Of a stretch of 64,000 bases of DNA, positions 23,689 to 31,653 are shown piece after piece (position 1 is the first letter of the stretch; each line of letters starts with the position of its first letter). This DNA comes from Victivallis lenta (GTDB taxonomy: Bacteria > Verrucomicrobiota > Lentisphaeria > Victivallales > Victivallaceae): assembly GCF_009695545.1 (NCBI RefSeq), contig NZ_VUNS01000001.1:62001-126000 (forward strand), read 5' to 3'. The notes below the pieces were generated by a model that ran no database searches, was not told the origin of the DNA, and saw only the letters and a list, made by a program, of their open reading frames with translations. Made by a program: the position numbers and the translations under genes.

Positions 23689-23835
23689 TATCAGGGAAGA
23701 GAGAAGAGTTGCGATTCGACAGGTTCTCTGTCATCGAATCAGTGAATGACCGTTCCGCCGGCTGCGGCGGAGCGGTGCGCCTGTCATTGCGGGCCCGGAA
23801 TGTCCGGCCGCCCGATCAGAAGAGGAGGAGCAGAC

Positions 23836-26133
23836 ATGAGAGACGAAAAAAAGCAGTGGCCGGTCCTGCTGGTGTCAGGACAGTTCGGCATGGAGAACGA
23901 CGACGCGTTCCGCCTGCGCGAGCTGGCCGCCGAACTCGAACAGGCGCAGGAGTGCAGCGTCATCCCGTCCAATTCGTATGAGGACGCGCTTGAGGTTTTC
24001 CTGTCGCGCGCCGACCTCGGCTGCGTGATCACCGACTGGGACATCCCGGAAGAGAGCGCCGAGAAAATGTATCCCGAAGCGTTCGTCAAGGTGATTCGGC
24101 AGCGCAACCGGACCATTCCGATCGTCCTGCTGACCGACCGGCTCGAAACCGAAAATCTGACCGCCGAAATCCTCGAACAAATCGACAGCTGCCTCTGGAA
24201 AACCGCCGACACGATCCCGTTCCTGGCCGGGCGCATCTCGGATCTCGTCGAAACCTATTGCCGGAGCGTTTTTCCGCCGTTCTTCGGCGAACTGGTCAAA
24301 TATGCCGAAAAATACAAGTACGCCTGGCATACGCCCGGACATCTCGGCGGGCAGGGATTCCTGCGCAGCCCGGCCGGGGTCGCATTCTATAAGTATTTCG
24401 GAGAAAACGTGTTCCGGTCCGACTTGTCGATCTCGGTCCCGGAGCTCGGCTCCCTGCTCGATCACGAGGGCGTGGTGCGCGATGCCGAAAGGAACTCCGC
24501 GCGCGCCTTCCATGCCGACCAGACCTACTACGTGCTGAACGGCACCTCGACCGTGAACCAGATCGTCTGGCGCAGCCAGGTGCTGCCCGGCGACATCGCG
24601 TTCGTCGACCGGAACTGCCACAAATCGCTGAACTATGCGATGGTCATCACCGGGGCGCTCCCGGTCTACATGATCCCGCGCCGGAACAGGCGCGGCATCA
24701 TCGGCCCGGTCCGGCTGTCGGAGTTCACGCCGGAGTCGATCCGGGCGAAGATCGACGCAAGCACGCTGATCCCGGACGGGCGGAAATCGAATGCGGTCCG
24801 GATGTCGGCTCTGACCAACTCGACCTACGACGGCGTCTGCTACAACGTCGTCACCATCAAAAAGCAGCTCGAGCGCAGCGTCGAAAACCTGCATTTCGAC
24901 GAAGCGTGGTACGCCTACGCCTGTTTCAGCCCGATGTACCGCAACCACTACGGCATGACGCCGGACGAAGTGGAGGCCGGACACCCGCCGATCTTCTGTT
25001 CGCAGTCGACCCACAAACTGCTGACCGCCTTCTCGCAGGCCTCCATGCTGCATATCCGGAACGGCGGAACCGTCAGAATCGATCCGGCCGAGTTCAACGA
25101 ATCGTACATGATGCACGGCTCGACCTCGCCGCAGTACAACATGATCGCCTCGCTCGACGTAGCGACCAGGATGATGCAGGACAACGGGGAAGTCATGATG
25201 CAGGACATCATCGGGGAAGCCGTCCAGCTCCGCCGCAAGACCGCGTCGCTCGCCCGTGAATTCGCGGCGAAGGGCGACTGGTTCTTCGACCTGTGGCAGC
25301 CGCGCCAGATCACGATCGACGGGCGGCGGATCGACTTCTGCGACGCCCCGGCGGAGTATCTGTCCACCCGTCAGGAGCCGTGGATCATGAGCAGCGCGGA
25401 CAACTGGCACGGTTTCGAAGGGATCGAGGAAAATTACGTCATGCTCGACCCGATCAAACTGACCTTCACGACGCCCGGCATCGCGGACGACGGCACGATG
25501 CAGCCGACCGGCATTCCGGCCTCGATCGTGACCAACTACCTCATCAGCCACAATATCGTCTGCGAAAAGACCGACTACTACTCGTTCCTCATGCTGAACT
25601 CGCTCGGCACGACGCGCGCCAAACAGGGCACGCTGCTCGCCGCACTGCTGCAGTTCAAGCGCGACTACGACAACAACACGCCGCTGGAAGAGATCTTCCC
25701 GGAGCTCGTCGCGGCGCATCCGGTACAATACGCCGGAACCGGCCTGCGCGACCATGCGCAGCGCATGCACGAGTACCTGAAGAGTCACGACGTGCTCGGC
25801 AAGATGCAGGCGGCGTTCGAAGTGATTCCGGACCAGAAGCTGAAACCGGCGGACGCCTATCATGAGGTCGTCCGCCGCAATGTCGAATTCGTTTTCCTCG
25901 ACGACATGATGAACCGGATTCCGGCGGTCATGATGGTTCCGTATCCGCCCGGAATTCCGATCATCATGGGCGGCGAGATCCTGAATGAAAAGGCGCGGCC
26001 GATCTTCGACTATCTGAAAACCCGCGAAGAGTTCGAAAACGAATTCCCGGGCTACGAGGGCGACATCCACGGCGTCGAACGGGAGGCGAAAGACGGCCGA
26101 ACATGCTTTAAAACCATGTGCATCAAGGCTTAA
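23836..26133 (+). CDS. adiA: Biodegradative arginine decarboxylase
   Basis: This 765-residue PLP enzyme converts arginine to agmatine and CO2, consuming a cytoplasmic proton. An N-terminal wing domain with a receiver-like fold (about 1-140) precedes the catalytic domain. Landmarks agree closely with AdiA: AWHTPGHLGG, FVDRNCHKS, TYDGVCYN, HFDEAWYAYA, and SQSTHKLLTAFSQASMLH with the PLP Lys at about residue 394. The ending TMCIKA mirrors the AdiA ending MCVKA, and the length is close to AdiA and longer than lysine decarboxylase. AGGAGGAG precedes the ATG. The antiporter gene follows by 23 bases, forming an acid-resistance pair. Confidence 0.93.
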   Translation: MRDEKKQWPVLLVSGQFGMENDDAFRLRELAAELEQAQECSVIPSNSYEDALEVFLSRADLGCVITDWDIPEESAEKMYPEAFVKVIRQRNRTIPIVLLTDRLETENLTAEILEQIDSCLWKTADTIPFLAGRISDLVETYCRSVFPPFFGELVKYAEKYKYAWHTPGHLGGQGFLRSPAGVAFYKYFGENVFRSDLSISVPELGSLLDHEGVVRDAERNSARAFHADQTYYVLNGTSTVNQIVWRSQVLPGDIAFVDRNCHKSLNYAMVITGALPVYMIPRRNRRGIIGPVRLSEFTPESIRAKIDASTLIPDGRKSNAVRMSALTNSTYDGVCYNVVTIKKQLERSVENLHFDEAWYAYACFSPMYRNHYGMTPDEVEAGHPPIFCSQSTHKLLTAFSQASMLHIRNGGTVRIDPAEFNESYMMHGSTSPQYNMIASLDVATRMMQDNGEVMMQDIIGEAVQLRRKTASLAREFAAKGDWFFDLWQPRQITIDGRRIDFCDAPAEYLSTRQEPWIMSSADNWHGFEGIEENYVMLDPIKLTFTTPGIADDGTMQPTGIPASIVTNYLISHNIVCEKTDYYSFLMLNSLGTTRAKQGTLLAALLQFKRDYDNNTPLEEIFPELVAAHPVQYAGTGLRDHAQRMHEYLKSHDVLGKMQAAFEVIPDQKLKPADAYHEVVRRNVEFVFLDDMMNRIPAVMMVPYPPGIPIIMGGEILNEKARPIFDYLKTREEFENEFPGYEGDIHGVEREAKDGRTCFKTMCIKA

Positions 26134-26156
26134 ACCATCCGGAAGAGAGGTGCGTT

Positions 26157-27590
26157 ATGACCAAAGCAAACAAAGGCATGAGCGTGTTCACCATGACCAT
26201 GCTCACCGTCGCGGCGGTGCTGTCGCTGCGCAATCTGCCGACCCAGGCGGATTTCGGCTACTCCATCATCTTCTACATCACGGCGGCGGCGATCTGCTTC
26301 TTCGTCCCCTCGGCGCTCATATCGGCCGAGCTCGCCTCCGGCTGGCCGGAGGACGGCGGCGTCTACCTGTGGGTCAAACAGGCGTTCGGGCCGAAGTGGG
26401 GCTTCGTCGCGATCTTCATGCAGTGGGTCGAAAACCTGCCGTGGTTCCCGATGGTGCTGACTTTCGTGGCCGCGGCGCTCGCCTACGCATTCGACATGCC
26501 GGGACTCTCCGACAACAAATACTTCGTGTTCGGGGCGATCATCGTCACGCTCTGGCTGTCGACCTGGCTCAACTTTCACGGCATCAAGCTGTCGGCGTTC
26601 CTGAGCAGTTCGGGCGCGCTGTTCGGAACCGTGATTCCGGGAATCCTCATCATCCTGCTGGCGATCTGGTATTTTTCGGCGGGCAACGCGCCGGTGATCC
26701 GCTTTTCGCCGGGGAAGCTCGTGCCGGCACTCGACAATTTCGGGCAGCTCGTCCTGCTGACGAACATGATGGTCGCCCTCTCCGGCATGGAGATGTCGGG
26801 CGTCCACGTGACCGAGATGCGCAATCCGGCCAGGCAGTTTCCGAAGGCGATCTTCATCGCAACCGGACTGGTGATCGTACTTTCGATCCTCGGCGCGCTC
26901 GCCATCGCGCTGGTGATTCCTGAGAAGAACATCGGCCTCGCCGCCGGCGTCTGCCAGGCGTTCGACAAGATGTTCACCCTCTTTCACCTGAACTGGCTCA
27001 CTCCGGTCGTCAGCATCCTGCTGGCCTACGGCGCGCTGACCATGGTCGTAACCTGGGTGCTCGGGCCGTCGAAGGGAATGCTCGAGGTTGCGAAAGAGGG
27101 CTACCTGCCGAAATACTGGCAGCAGCGCAACAGGAGCGGCATGCCGACCCGGATTCTGATCCTGCAGGGAGCACTCTCCTCGCTGCTGGCCACCGCCGTG
27201 CTGTTCATGCCGACCATCAACGGCGCCTTCATCCTGATGGCGGCGCTGACCGCGCAGCTCTACATGATCATGTACCTGCTGATGTTCGCGGCCGTGATCA
27301 AGCTTCGCTATTCGCAGCCGGACAAACCGCGGCCGTACCGGATTCCGGGAGGCCGGACCGGCATCTGGATCGTCGGCGGCATCGCCTTGCTGACCGCGCT
27401 GGCGGCGATTCTGGTCGGCTTCATCCCGACGGCCGACGTGCGGGCGAAGGGAGCGGAGGCGAGCTTTCTTTATATCGCCTTCCTGCTCTTCGGCATGGCG
27501 TTCTTCGTCACGCTGCCGCTGCTCTGCTATCACTTCTACCTGAAGAAGGATGAGAGAAAGGAAAAAGCGGCGGCGCCTCCCGCCAGGTAA
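26157..27590 (+). CDS. GadC/AdiC-like amino acid antiporter
   Basis: This 477-residue APC-superfamily transporter has about 12 membrane segments. The start region (VFTMTMLTVAAVLSLRNLPTQ), FWIP-like FFVPSALISAELASGWPEDGG, WVKQAFGPKWGF, HVTEMRNPARQFP, VLGPSKGMLEVAKEGYLP and YRIPGG follow GadC-type exchangers more closely than AdiC. Beside an arginine decarboxylase it most likely swaps external arginine for internal agmatine, though glutamate/GABA exchange cannot be excluded from sequence. AGAGAGG precedes the ATG. A terminator follows. Confidence 0.88.
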   Translation: MTKANKGMSVFTMTMLTVAAVLSLRNLPTQADFGYSIIFYITAAAICFFVPSALISAELASGWPEDGGVYLWVKQAFGPKWGFVAIFMQWVENLPWFPMVLTFVAAALAYAFDMPGLSDNKYFVFGAIIVTLWLSTWLNFHGIKLSAFLSSSGALFGTVIPGILIILLAIWYFSAGNAPVIRFSPGKLVPALDNFGQLVLLTNMMVALSGMEMSGVHVTEMRNPARQFPKAIFIATGLVIVLSILGALAIALVIPEKNIGLAAGVCQAFDKMFTLFHLNWLTPVVSILLAYGALTMVVTWVLGPSKGMLEVAKEGYLPKYWQQRNRSGMPTRILILQGALSSLLATAVLFMPTINGAFILMAALTAQLYMIMYLLMFAAVIKLRYSQPDKPRPYRIPGGRTGIWIVGGIALLTALAAILVGFIPTADVRAKGAEASFLYIAFLLFGMAFFVTLPLLCYHFYLKKDERKEKAAAPPAR

Positions 27591-27598
27591 GCGGACAG

Positions 27599-27630
27599 AC
27601 GCCCCGGTTCGAATGCCGGGGCGTTTTCTT
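27599..27630 (+). terminator. Intrinsic terminator of adiA-antiporter operon
   Basis: ACGCCCCGG (27599-27607) pairs perfectly with CCGGGGCGT (27616-27624) around an 8-base loop, followed by TTTCTT. It starts 9 bases after the antiporter stop. Confidence 0.9.
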
Positions 27631-28004
27631 CCGGCGGCACCACCGCCGGCGAGGAAGCGAAAATAATTTCGATCTTTTATTTAAAAACGCTTGTATTCCT
27701 GCTTTCCGGGGATATGTTAACAGAAGTAAGACATCCGGAACACAACATACGATCCGGCAGCTCAAGACGGAGCGGCCGCTTTAAACAGTATGGCCGGGTG
27801 TGTGACGAAAGTTCACATTATTTTGGTTTGATCTCCTGATTTTTTTCAGAAATCCTGATTTCTTCGCAGCATTTTTCCTGATGGTCTCTGCACTGATATG
27901 CTTTCTCCATTTTCTGTCGGGCAATCCGCAACGTCGATTTCCAAAACTTGTCTATTTTTGTCCCGGGAAAGCCATGCGGTAGCCAATCCGCGAAAGGAAA
28001 AACC
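27631..28004. other. Intergenic region and leader of second RRM gene
   Basis: These 374 bases, AT-richer than the flanks, carry no ORF with family similarity. A 41-codon frame from 27714 lacks a good ribosome site. The 3' part is the leader of the RRM gene, ending in AAAGGAAAAACC before its ATG. Long leaders are common for cold-regulated RRM genes, but no defined structure was recognised. Confidence 0.4.
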
Positions 28005-28304
28005 ATGAATATCTATGTGGGAAACATGCCGTTCACCATGTCCGAAGCCCAGCTCAGCGATGCCTTCAGCGCTCACGGCGCCGTCAGCAGCGCCCGGCTC
28101 GTCACCGACCGTGACAGCGGCCGCCCGAAGGGGTTCGGCTTTGTCGAAATGGCCGATACAGCCGAGGCCGGCAGCGCCATCGAAGCTCTGAACGGCACCG
28201 AATATGACGGCCGCAAACTCGTCGTCAACGAAGCGAGGCCGCGCGAAGAGCGCACCGGCAGCTCCATGCACGGCGGCCGGCGCTCCGGCGGAAACCGCTG
28301 GTAA
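28005..28304 (+). CDS. RRM-type RNA-binding protein, paralogue
   Basis: This 99-residue protein has RNP2 IYVGNM and RNP1 KGFGFVEM in the same places as the protein at 1274-1576; most of the RRM core is shared (SSARLV, DRD, GRKLVVNEARPREER). The tail is shorter and less Gly-rich (SSMHGGRRSGGNRW). It probably binds single-stranded RNA as a chaperone or stability factor. AAAGGA precedes the ATG, and a strong terminator follows directly, so it is a single-gene transcript. Confidence 0.9.
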   Translation: MNIYVGNMPFTMSEAQLSDAFSAHGAVSSARLVTDRDSGRPKGFGFVEMADTAEAGSAIEALNGTEYDGRKLVVNEARPREERTGSSMHGGRRSGGNRW

Positions 28305-28324
28305 ACAGCGAAAGCAAGAAAAGC

Positions 28325-28352
28325 AGGACCGTCCGAACGGTCCTCTTTTTTT
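28325..28352 (+). terminator. Intrinsic terminator of second RRM gene
   Basis: AGGACCGT (28325-28332) and ACGGTCCT (28337-28344) form a perfect 8-bp stem with loop CCGA, followed by CTTTTTTT. Confidence 0.93.
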
Positions 28353-28367
28353 ATCAGAACAAAATCC

Positions 28368-29147
28368 ATGTCTCATCTATTTTCAGAAAACAGCTACGAT
28401 ACGCCGGACAACCGGCGCGACCTGCGCTCCCGCCTTCTCCTGAACTGCCGGCTGAACTTTCACCTGCAGATCTGGCAAAACTTCTACCGGATCGGCAGAC
28501 AAGCGAAAAACGGCCTGCTGAGCCGCGGGGAGCAGATCCGGTTCAGCGAAAAGAACGTCGATATCCTCGAGCGCTGCGGAGCGAAGATCCACCTGCGCGG
28601 ACTTGAAAACCTCTCCGCCGGAGACGGCCCGTTCGTGCTCGCCGGGAATCATATGAGCGCGGTGGAGAGCCTTGTGCTGAATGCGATCATCTCCCCCCGG
28701 CTCGACTTCACCTACGTCATCAAGAGCAACACCTTTTCGGTTCCGTTTCTGCGCCAGGCGATGCGGGCGATGAACGCCATCGGCATCGACCGAAACAATC
28801 CGCGCGAGGATCTGCGGACCGTACTGTCGGAGGGGCGCAGGCGCCTCGAAAGCGGCAGTTCCGTCCTGATCTTTCCGGAAGGCGGCCGCCACGCCGAATT
28901 CGTTCCGGAGCGGTTCAACTCCATCGCGGTCAAACTGGCCCGCGCCGCCAAAGTCGAACTCCTGCCGTTCGCACTCAAAACCGATTTCCTGCCGCGGGGG
29001 AAAATTTTTTCCGACTTCAGCGCGCTGCACCCCGGACGGCACATACACTTTTCCTTCGGGCCTCCGGTCGCGGTCGAAGGCAACGGCCGGGAGGCGCAGG
29101 AAAGAATCATCCGTTTCATCCGGGAACAAACCGCCCGCTGGAATTAA
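28368..29147 (+). CDS. PlsC-like 1-acyl-glycerol-phosphate acyltransferase
   Basis: This 259-residue acyltransferase of the PlsC/LPLAT family should transfer an acyl group to lysophosphatidate or a related acceptor at the membrane. The catalytic block is NHMSAVESL: His95 is followed four residues later by Glu100 where the family usually has Asp (HX4D), so the catalytic dyad is HX4E here. The phosphate-binding block is FPEGGRHAEF (about 169-178) in place of FPEGTRS. No Shine-Dalgarno sequence precedes the ATG, which lies only 15 bases after a strong terminator, so translation initiation is unusual. Confidence 0.82.
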   Translation: MSHLFSENSYDTPDNRRDLRSRLLLNCRLNFHLQIWQNFYRIGRQAKNGLLSRGEQIRFSEKNVDILERCGAKIHLRGLENLSAGDGPFVLAGNHMSAVESLVLNAIISPRLDFTYVIKSNTFSVPFLRQAMRAMNAIGIDRNNPREDLRTVLSEGRRRLESGSSVLIFPEGGRHAEFVPERFNSIAVKLARAAKVELLPFALKTDFLPRGKIFSDFSALHPGRHIHFSFGPPVAVEGNGREAQERIIRFIREQTARWN

Positions 29148-29193
29148 CTGATTCCGATTCCCCCCGGAACTCCGGAAAAACGGATTCACACGG

Positions 29194-29221
29194 TTGCATT
29201 CTCCGGTTCCCATGGTATATT
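29194..29221 (+). promoter_or_regulatory. Sigma-70-type promoter of mgtC gene
   Basis: TTGCAT (29194-29199), a 16-base spacer and TATATT (29216-29221), 41 bases before the MgtC-family start codon. Confidence 0.65.
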
Positions 29222-29262
29222 GATTTGTTTATTACCGGGAAACATGAAAGGAAACAGAGAAA

Positions 29263-29940
29263 ATGGTGACGACTGACCTGACCATCCAATTCATCATCCG
29301 GCTGGCGGTGGCCGGCCTTCTCGGAGCGTTGATCGGACTCGACCGGGAATACCGGGCGAAGGAGGCCGGCACCCGGACCCATTTTCTCGTTTCGCTCGGC
29401 AGCGCGCTCATCATCATCGTTTCGCAGTGGGGATTCGGCGACGTGGTCGGACATCCCGGCATCGGACTCGACCCGAGCCGCGTCGCGGCGCAGGTGGTCA
29501 GCGGCATCGGCTTCATCGGCGCCGGAACGATCATGATGCAGAAACAGTTCGTGCGCGGGCTCACGACCGCCGCCGGACTCTGGGCGACGGCCGGAATCGG
29601 CCTGGCCATCGGCGGCGGACTCTATACAGTCGGCATCGCGGCAACCCTGCTGACGCTGATCGGGCTCGAAGCGCTCCGCTACCTGCTGCGGAACTTCCGG
29701 AGCAAATGCTCGATCGTCAAATTCGTGACCCGTGACCGCAGCAATCTGATCCGGATCACGAACGAACTGAATTCGAACGGATTCAGCATCCTGACCTACG
29801 CCGTCAACAGCGATTGCGCGGGGGAGTGCGAACGCCTCCGCGTGACGATGAACATCCGCGAAAAACTGCACAACGACGAAAATCAGCTGACCATCTTCAT
29901 GCAGCAGTTCGAGGGGATCGAGATCGAAAAAATCGAGTGA
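29263..29940 (+). CDS. MgtC/SapB family membrane protein
   Basis: This 225-residue inner-membrane protein has an MgtC domain of about five helices (residues 8-140), with family blocks GLLGALIGLDREYRAKEAGTR, RVAAQVVSGIGFIGAGTIM and RGLTTAAGLWATAGIGLAIG. A soluble C-terminal ACT-like domain (150-225) follows, as in MgtC proper. MgtC proteins act in magnesium-limited growth and can modulate ATP synthase and phosphate uptake; the bacterial-specific role is not predictable. AAAGGA precedes the start. Confidence 0.9.
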   Translation: MVTTDLTIQFIIRLAVAGLLGALIGLDREYRAKEAGTRTHFLVSLGSALIIIVSQWGFGDVVGHPGIGLDPSRVAAQVVSGIGFIGAGTIMMQKQFVRGLTTAAGLWATAGIGLAIGGGLYTVGIAATLLTLIGLEALRYLLRNFRSKCSIVKFVTRDRSNLIRITNELNSNGFSILTYAVNSDCAGECERLRVTMNIREKLHNDENQLTIFMQQFEGIEIEKIE

Positions 29941-29949
29941 CCGCCTGAA

Positions 29950-31614
29950 TCAGTCGTACGTACAGGCAAACGCGCTCTGCGAAACCTCGAGTTCCCCCCA
30001 CCGCACCCGATACATGCGGCCGTCCTCCAGCAGAACCGGACCGGCGCTTGCGGCAGCCGCCTCCGCCGGCAGGATTTCGACGCCGCCGCCGGCGACGGTT
30101 TTCAAAGCTTCGTCAAAAACAAGCCGTTTTTCGGGGCCTTCGTAAAGAACCGCCTCAACCCAGACCCGGTCGGCGTCACGGCCCCCCTGCCAGCGAACCG
30201 GATTTCCGGCGAAGCTGCCGGGCAGCCCGTGGATGACCGCCCTGAATGCGCCGGCCGCCAGAATATGCCCGTCGATGAGTTCCGCGCAATCCGCCGCAAG
30301 CTCGAACCGCAGCGCCAGCTTCGAGAAGCCGAAAGCGCCGTCCGCCGGACGGCCGAGACCGATATGCCAGTCGCCGCGGTCGGTCAGCATGCTGACGGCG
30401 AAAACCGCCCGGTTCTTCGACTGCGCGATCCGGATGCCCGCCGAGGAGAAATCGAGTCCGTCCTTCAGGAAACGCATGCGGAACATGGCCGGGCGCCCTT
30501 CCCCCGCCGGCCAGTAGCCGAGCATCGGGCGGCGCTGCGTCCAGAAACATTCGCGGTTGATCGAACCGAAAATGAGCTCCGGCGTCACATAGGTCGTCCC
30601 GATGAAATTCATGGCCGGATCGGACCGTCTGACGAAACGCTGCACGATCTCGCGCTCCGGCTCCGCCACGGCCGCGAAACGGCCGCGCAGCTCCTCCGGA
30701 CACGGCAGATGGCGGACGCCGTCGTAGGTGAACGACAACAGCCCGGCCTCCTTCGCCTCCGGCACGGCCCGGCGGATCGGCACACCGGCCGCTTCGCTCA
30801 GGAACGCAACCGTGTTCGCCGAAAGATATTCGGCATACGCGCGCGACTGCGGGCCGCCGAGCTGCCCGGTAGCCGGGTGGAACTGCTTTGCGAGCTCTCC
30901 CCAGATGAAAGCATGGAGTTTCCGGGCGGCGTCGATCAGCCTCCGGTTCCCGCCGACCAGCTGGAGGATGCGCTCCGTCTCATGCAGGGCGACGAAGCTG
31001 TAGGTCGGACTGTTGTACTCGTTGAGTCCGCCCTGCTCTTCCGTGTAGGCCAGAAATGTTTCGAGCCGCCGCGCCGCATACTCCGACAGAAGCGGATTGT
31101 TCAACACCTCGCCCGCACAGCCGGTCACCGCCGCTCCCATGATCGCGATATTCGTGTAACCCGGCCGGACATTGCGCCGGAAAATCGACCAGGCGGCCCG
31201 CTCAAGCGCCGCGGTGATCTCAGCGGTCAGGCCGTCCCCGAGCCGGTCGCGGTGCTCCTTGAGCATATGGCAGAGCGCGGCGCCGATGAAATCGGCCCAG
31301 TTCCAGTCCGGCGGCGCCATCATCGGCACCGGTTCCTCGCAGTTCCACGGCCAGATGCCGAAAGCCGGGTCATACGGATCGGTCACCTGAAGCGCCAGGA
31401 TGTTCCGGATCACCGCTGCCGCGCGGTCGCGGTACGCTTCGTCGCCGAGCTCGAGCAGCGCCAGCGCATAGTAGATGTTCGTGCGGGTCGAATGCACCCA
31501 CGTGCCGGATGGAATCCGGCTGTGGTAGCCCGGCGAATTGAACACGCCGCCGAGCAGGTTCAGTTCGGGGTTGAAATTCGGCTCCTGCGATTCCACCTGT
31601 TCCCGGAGATTCAT
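29950..31614 (-). CDS. Cytoplasmic alpha-barrel (six-hairpin-like) protein of unknown function
   Basis: This 554-residue protein lacks a signal peptide. The first half is helical with a repeating pattern (TNIYYALALLELGDEAYRD, WNWADFIGAALCHMLKEHRD, EYAARRLETFLAYTEEQGG, LHETERILQLVGGNRRL), like (alpha/alpha)6 barrels of glycosidases and heparinase-type lyases. The second half (from about 330) is beta-rich. Aromatic and acidic residues are frequent (WPWNCEEP, NEYNSPTYS), but no catalytic signature is recognised. It lies 39 bases after the NifA-like regulator, probably in the same transcript. Confidence 0.6.
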   Translation of the reverse strand: MNLREQVESQEPNFNPELNLLGGVFNSPGYHSRIPSGTWVHSTRTNIYYALALLELGDEAYRDRAAAVIRNILALQVTDPYDPAFGIWPWNCEEPVPMMAPPDWNWADFIGAALCHMLKEHRDRLGDGLTAEITAALERAAWSIFRRNVRPGYTNIAIMGAAVTGCAGEVLNNPLLSEYAARRLETFLAYTEEQGGLNEYNSPTYSFVALHETERILQLVGGNRRLIDAARKLHAFIWGELAKQFHPATGQLGGPQSRAYAEYLSANTVAFLSEAAGVPIRRAVPEAKEAGLLSFTYDGVRHLPCPEELRGRFAAVAEPEREIVQRFVRRSDPAMNFIGTTYVTPELIFGSINRECFWTQRRPMLGYWPAGEGRPAMFRMRFLKDGLDFSSAGIRIAQSKNRAVFAVSMLTDRGDWHIGLGRPADGAFGFSKLALRFELAADCAELIDGHILAAGAFRAVIHGLPGSFAGNPVRWQGGRDADRVWVEAVLYEGPEKRLVFDEALKTVAGGGVEILPAEAAAASAGPVLLEDGRMYRVRWGELEVSQSAFACTYD

Positions 31615-31653
31615 GCCGTATTGCCTTTCTGTAACTGCCGCCCTTCCCCGTCC

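Noticed and set aside
23875-26070. 731-codon minus-strand ORF opposite adiA
   Set aside because: The plus strand encodes an unmistakable arginine decarboxylase; the antisense product is Arg/Asp/His-rich noise from codon-position GC bias.
27599-27624. tRNA T-arm-like GGTTCGAATG
   Set aside because: The TTCGAAT falls in the loop of a perfect terminator stem; no acceptor, D or anticodon arms are present.
27714-27839. 41-codon plus-strand ORF
   Set aside because: No convincing ribosome site, no motif, and composition typical of the AT-rich spacer.
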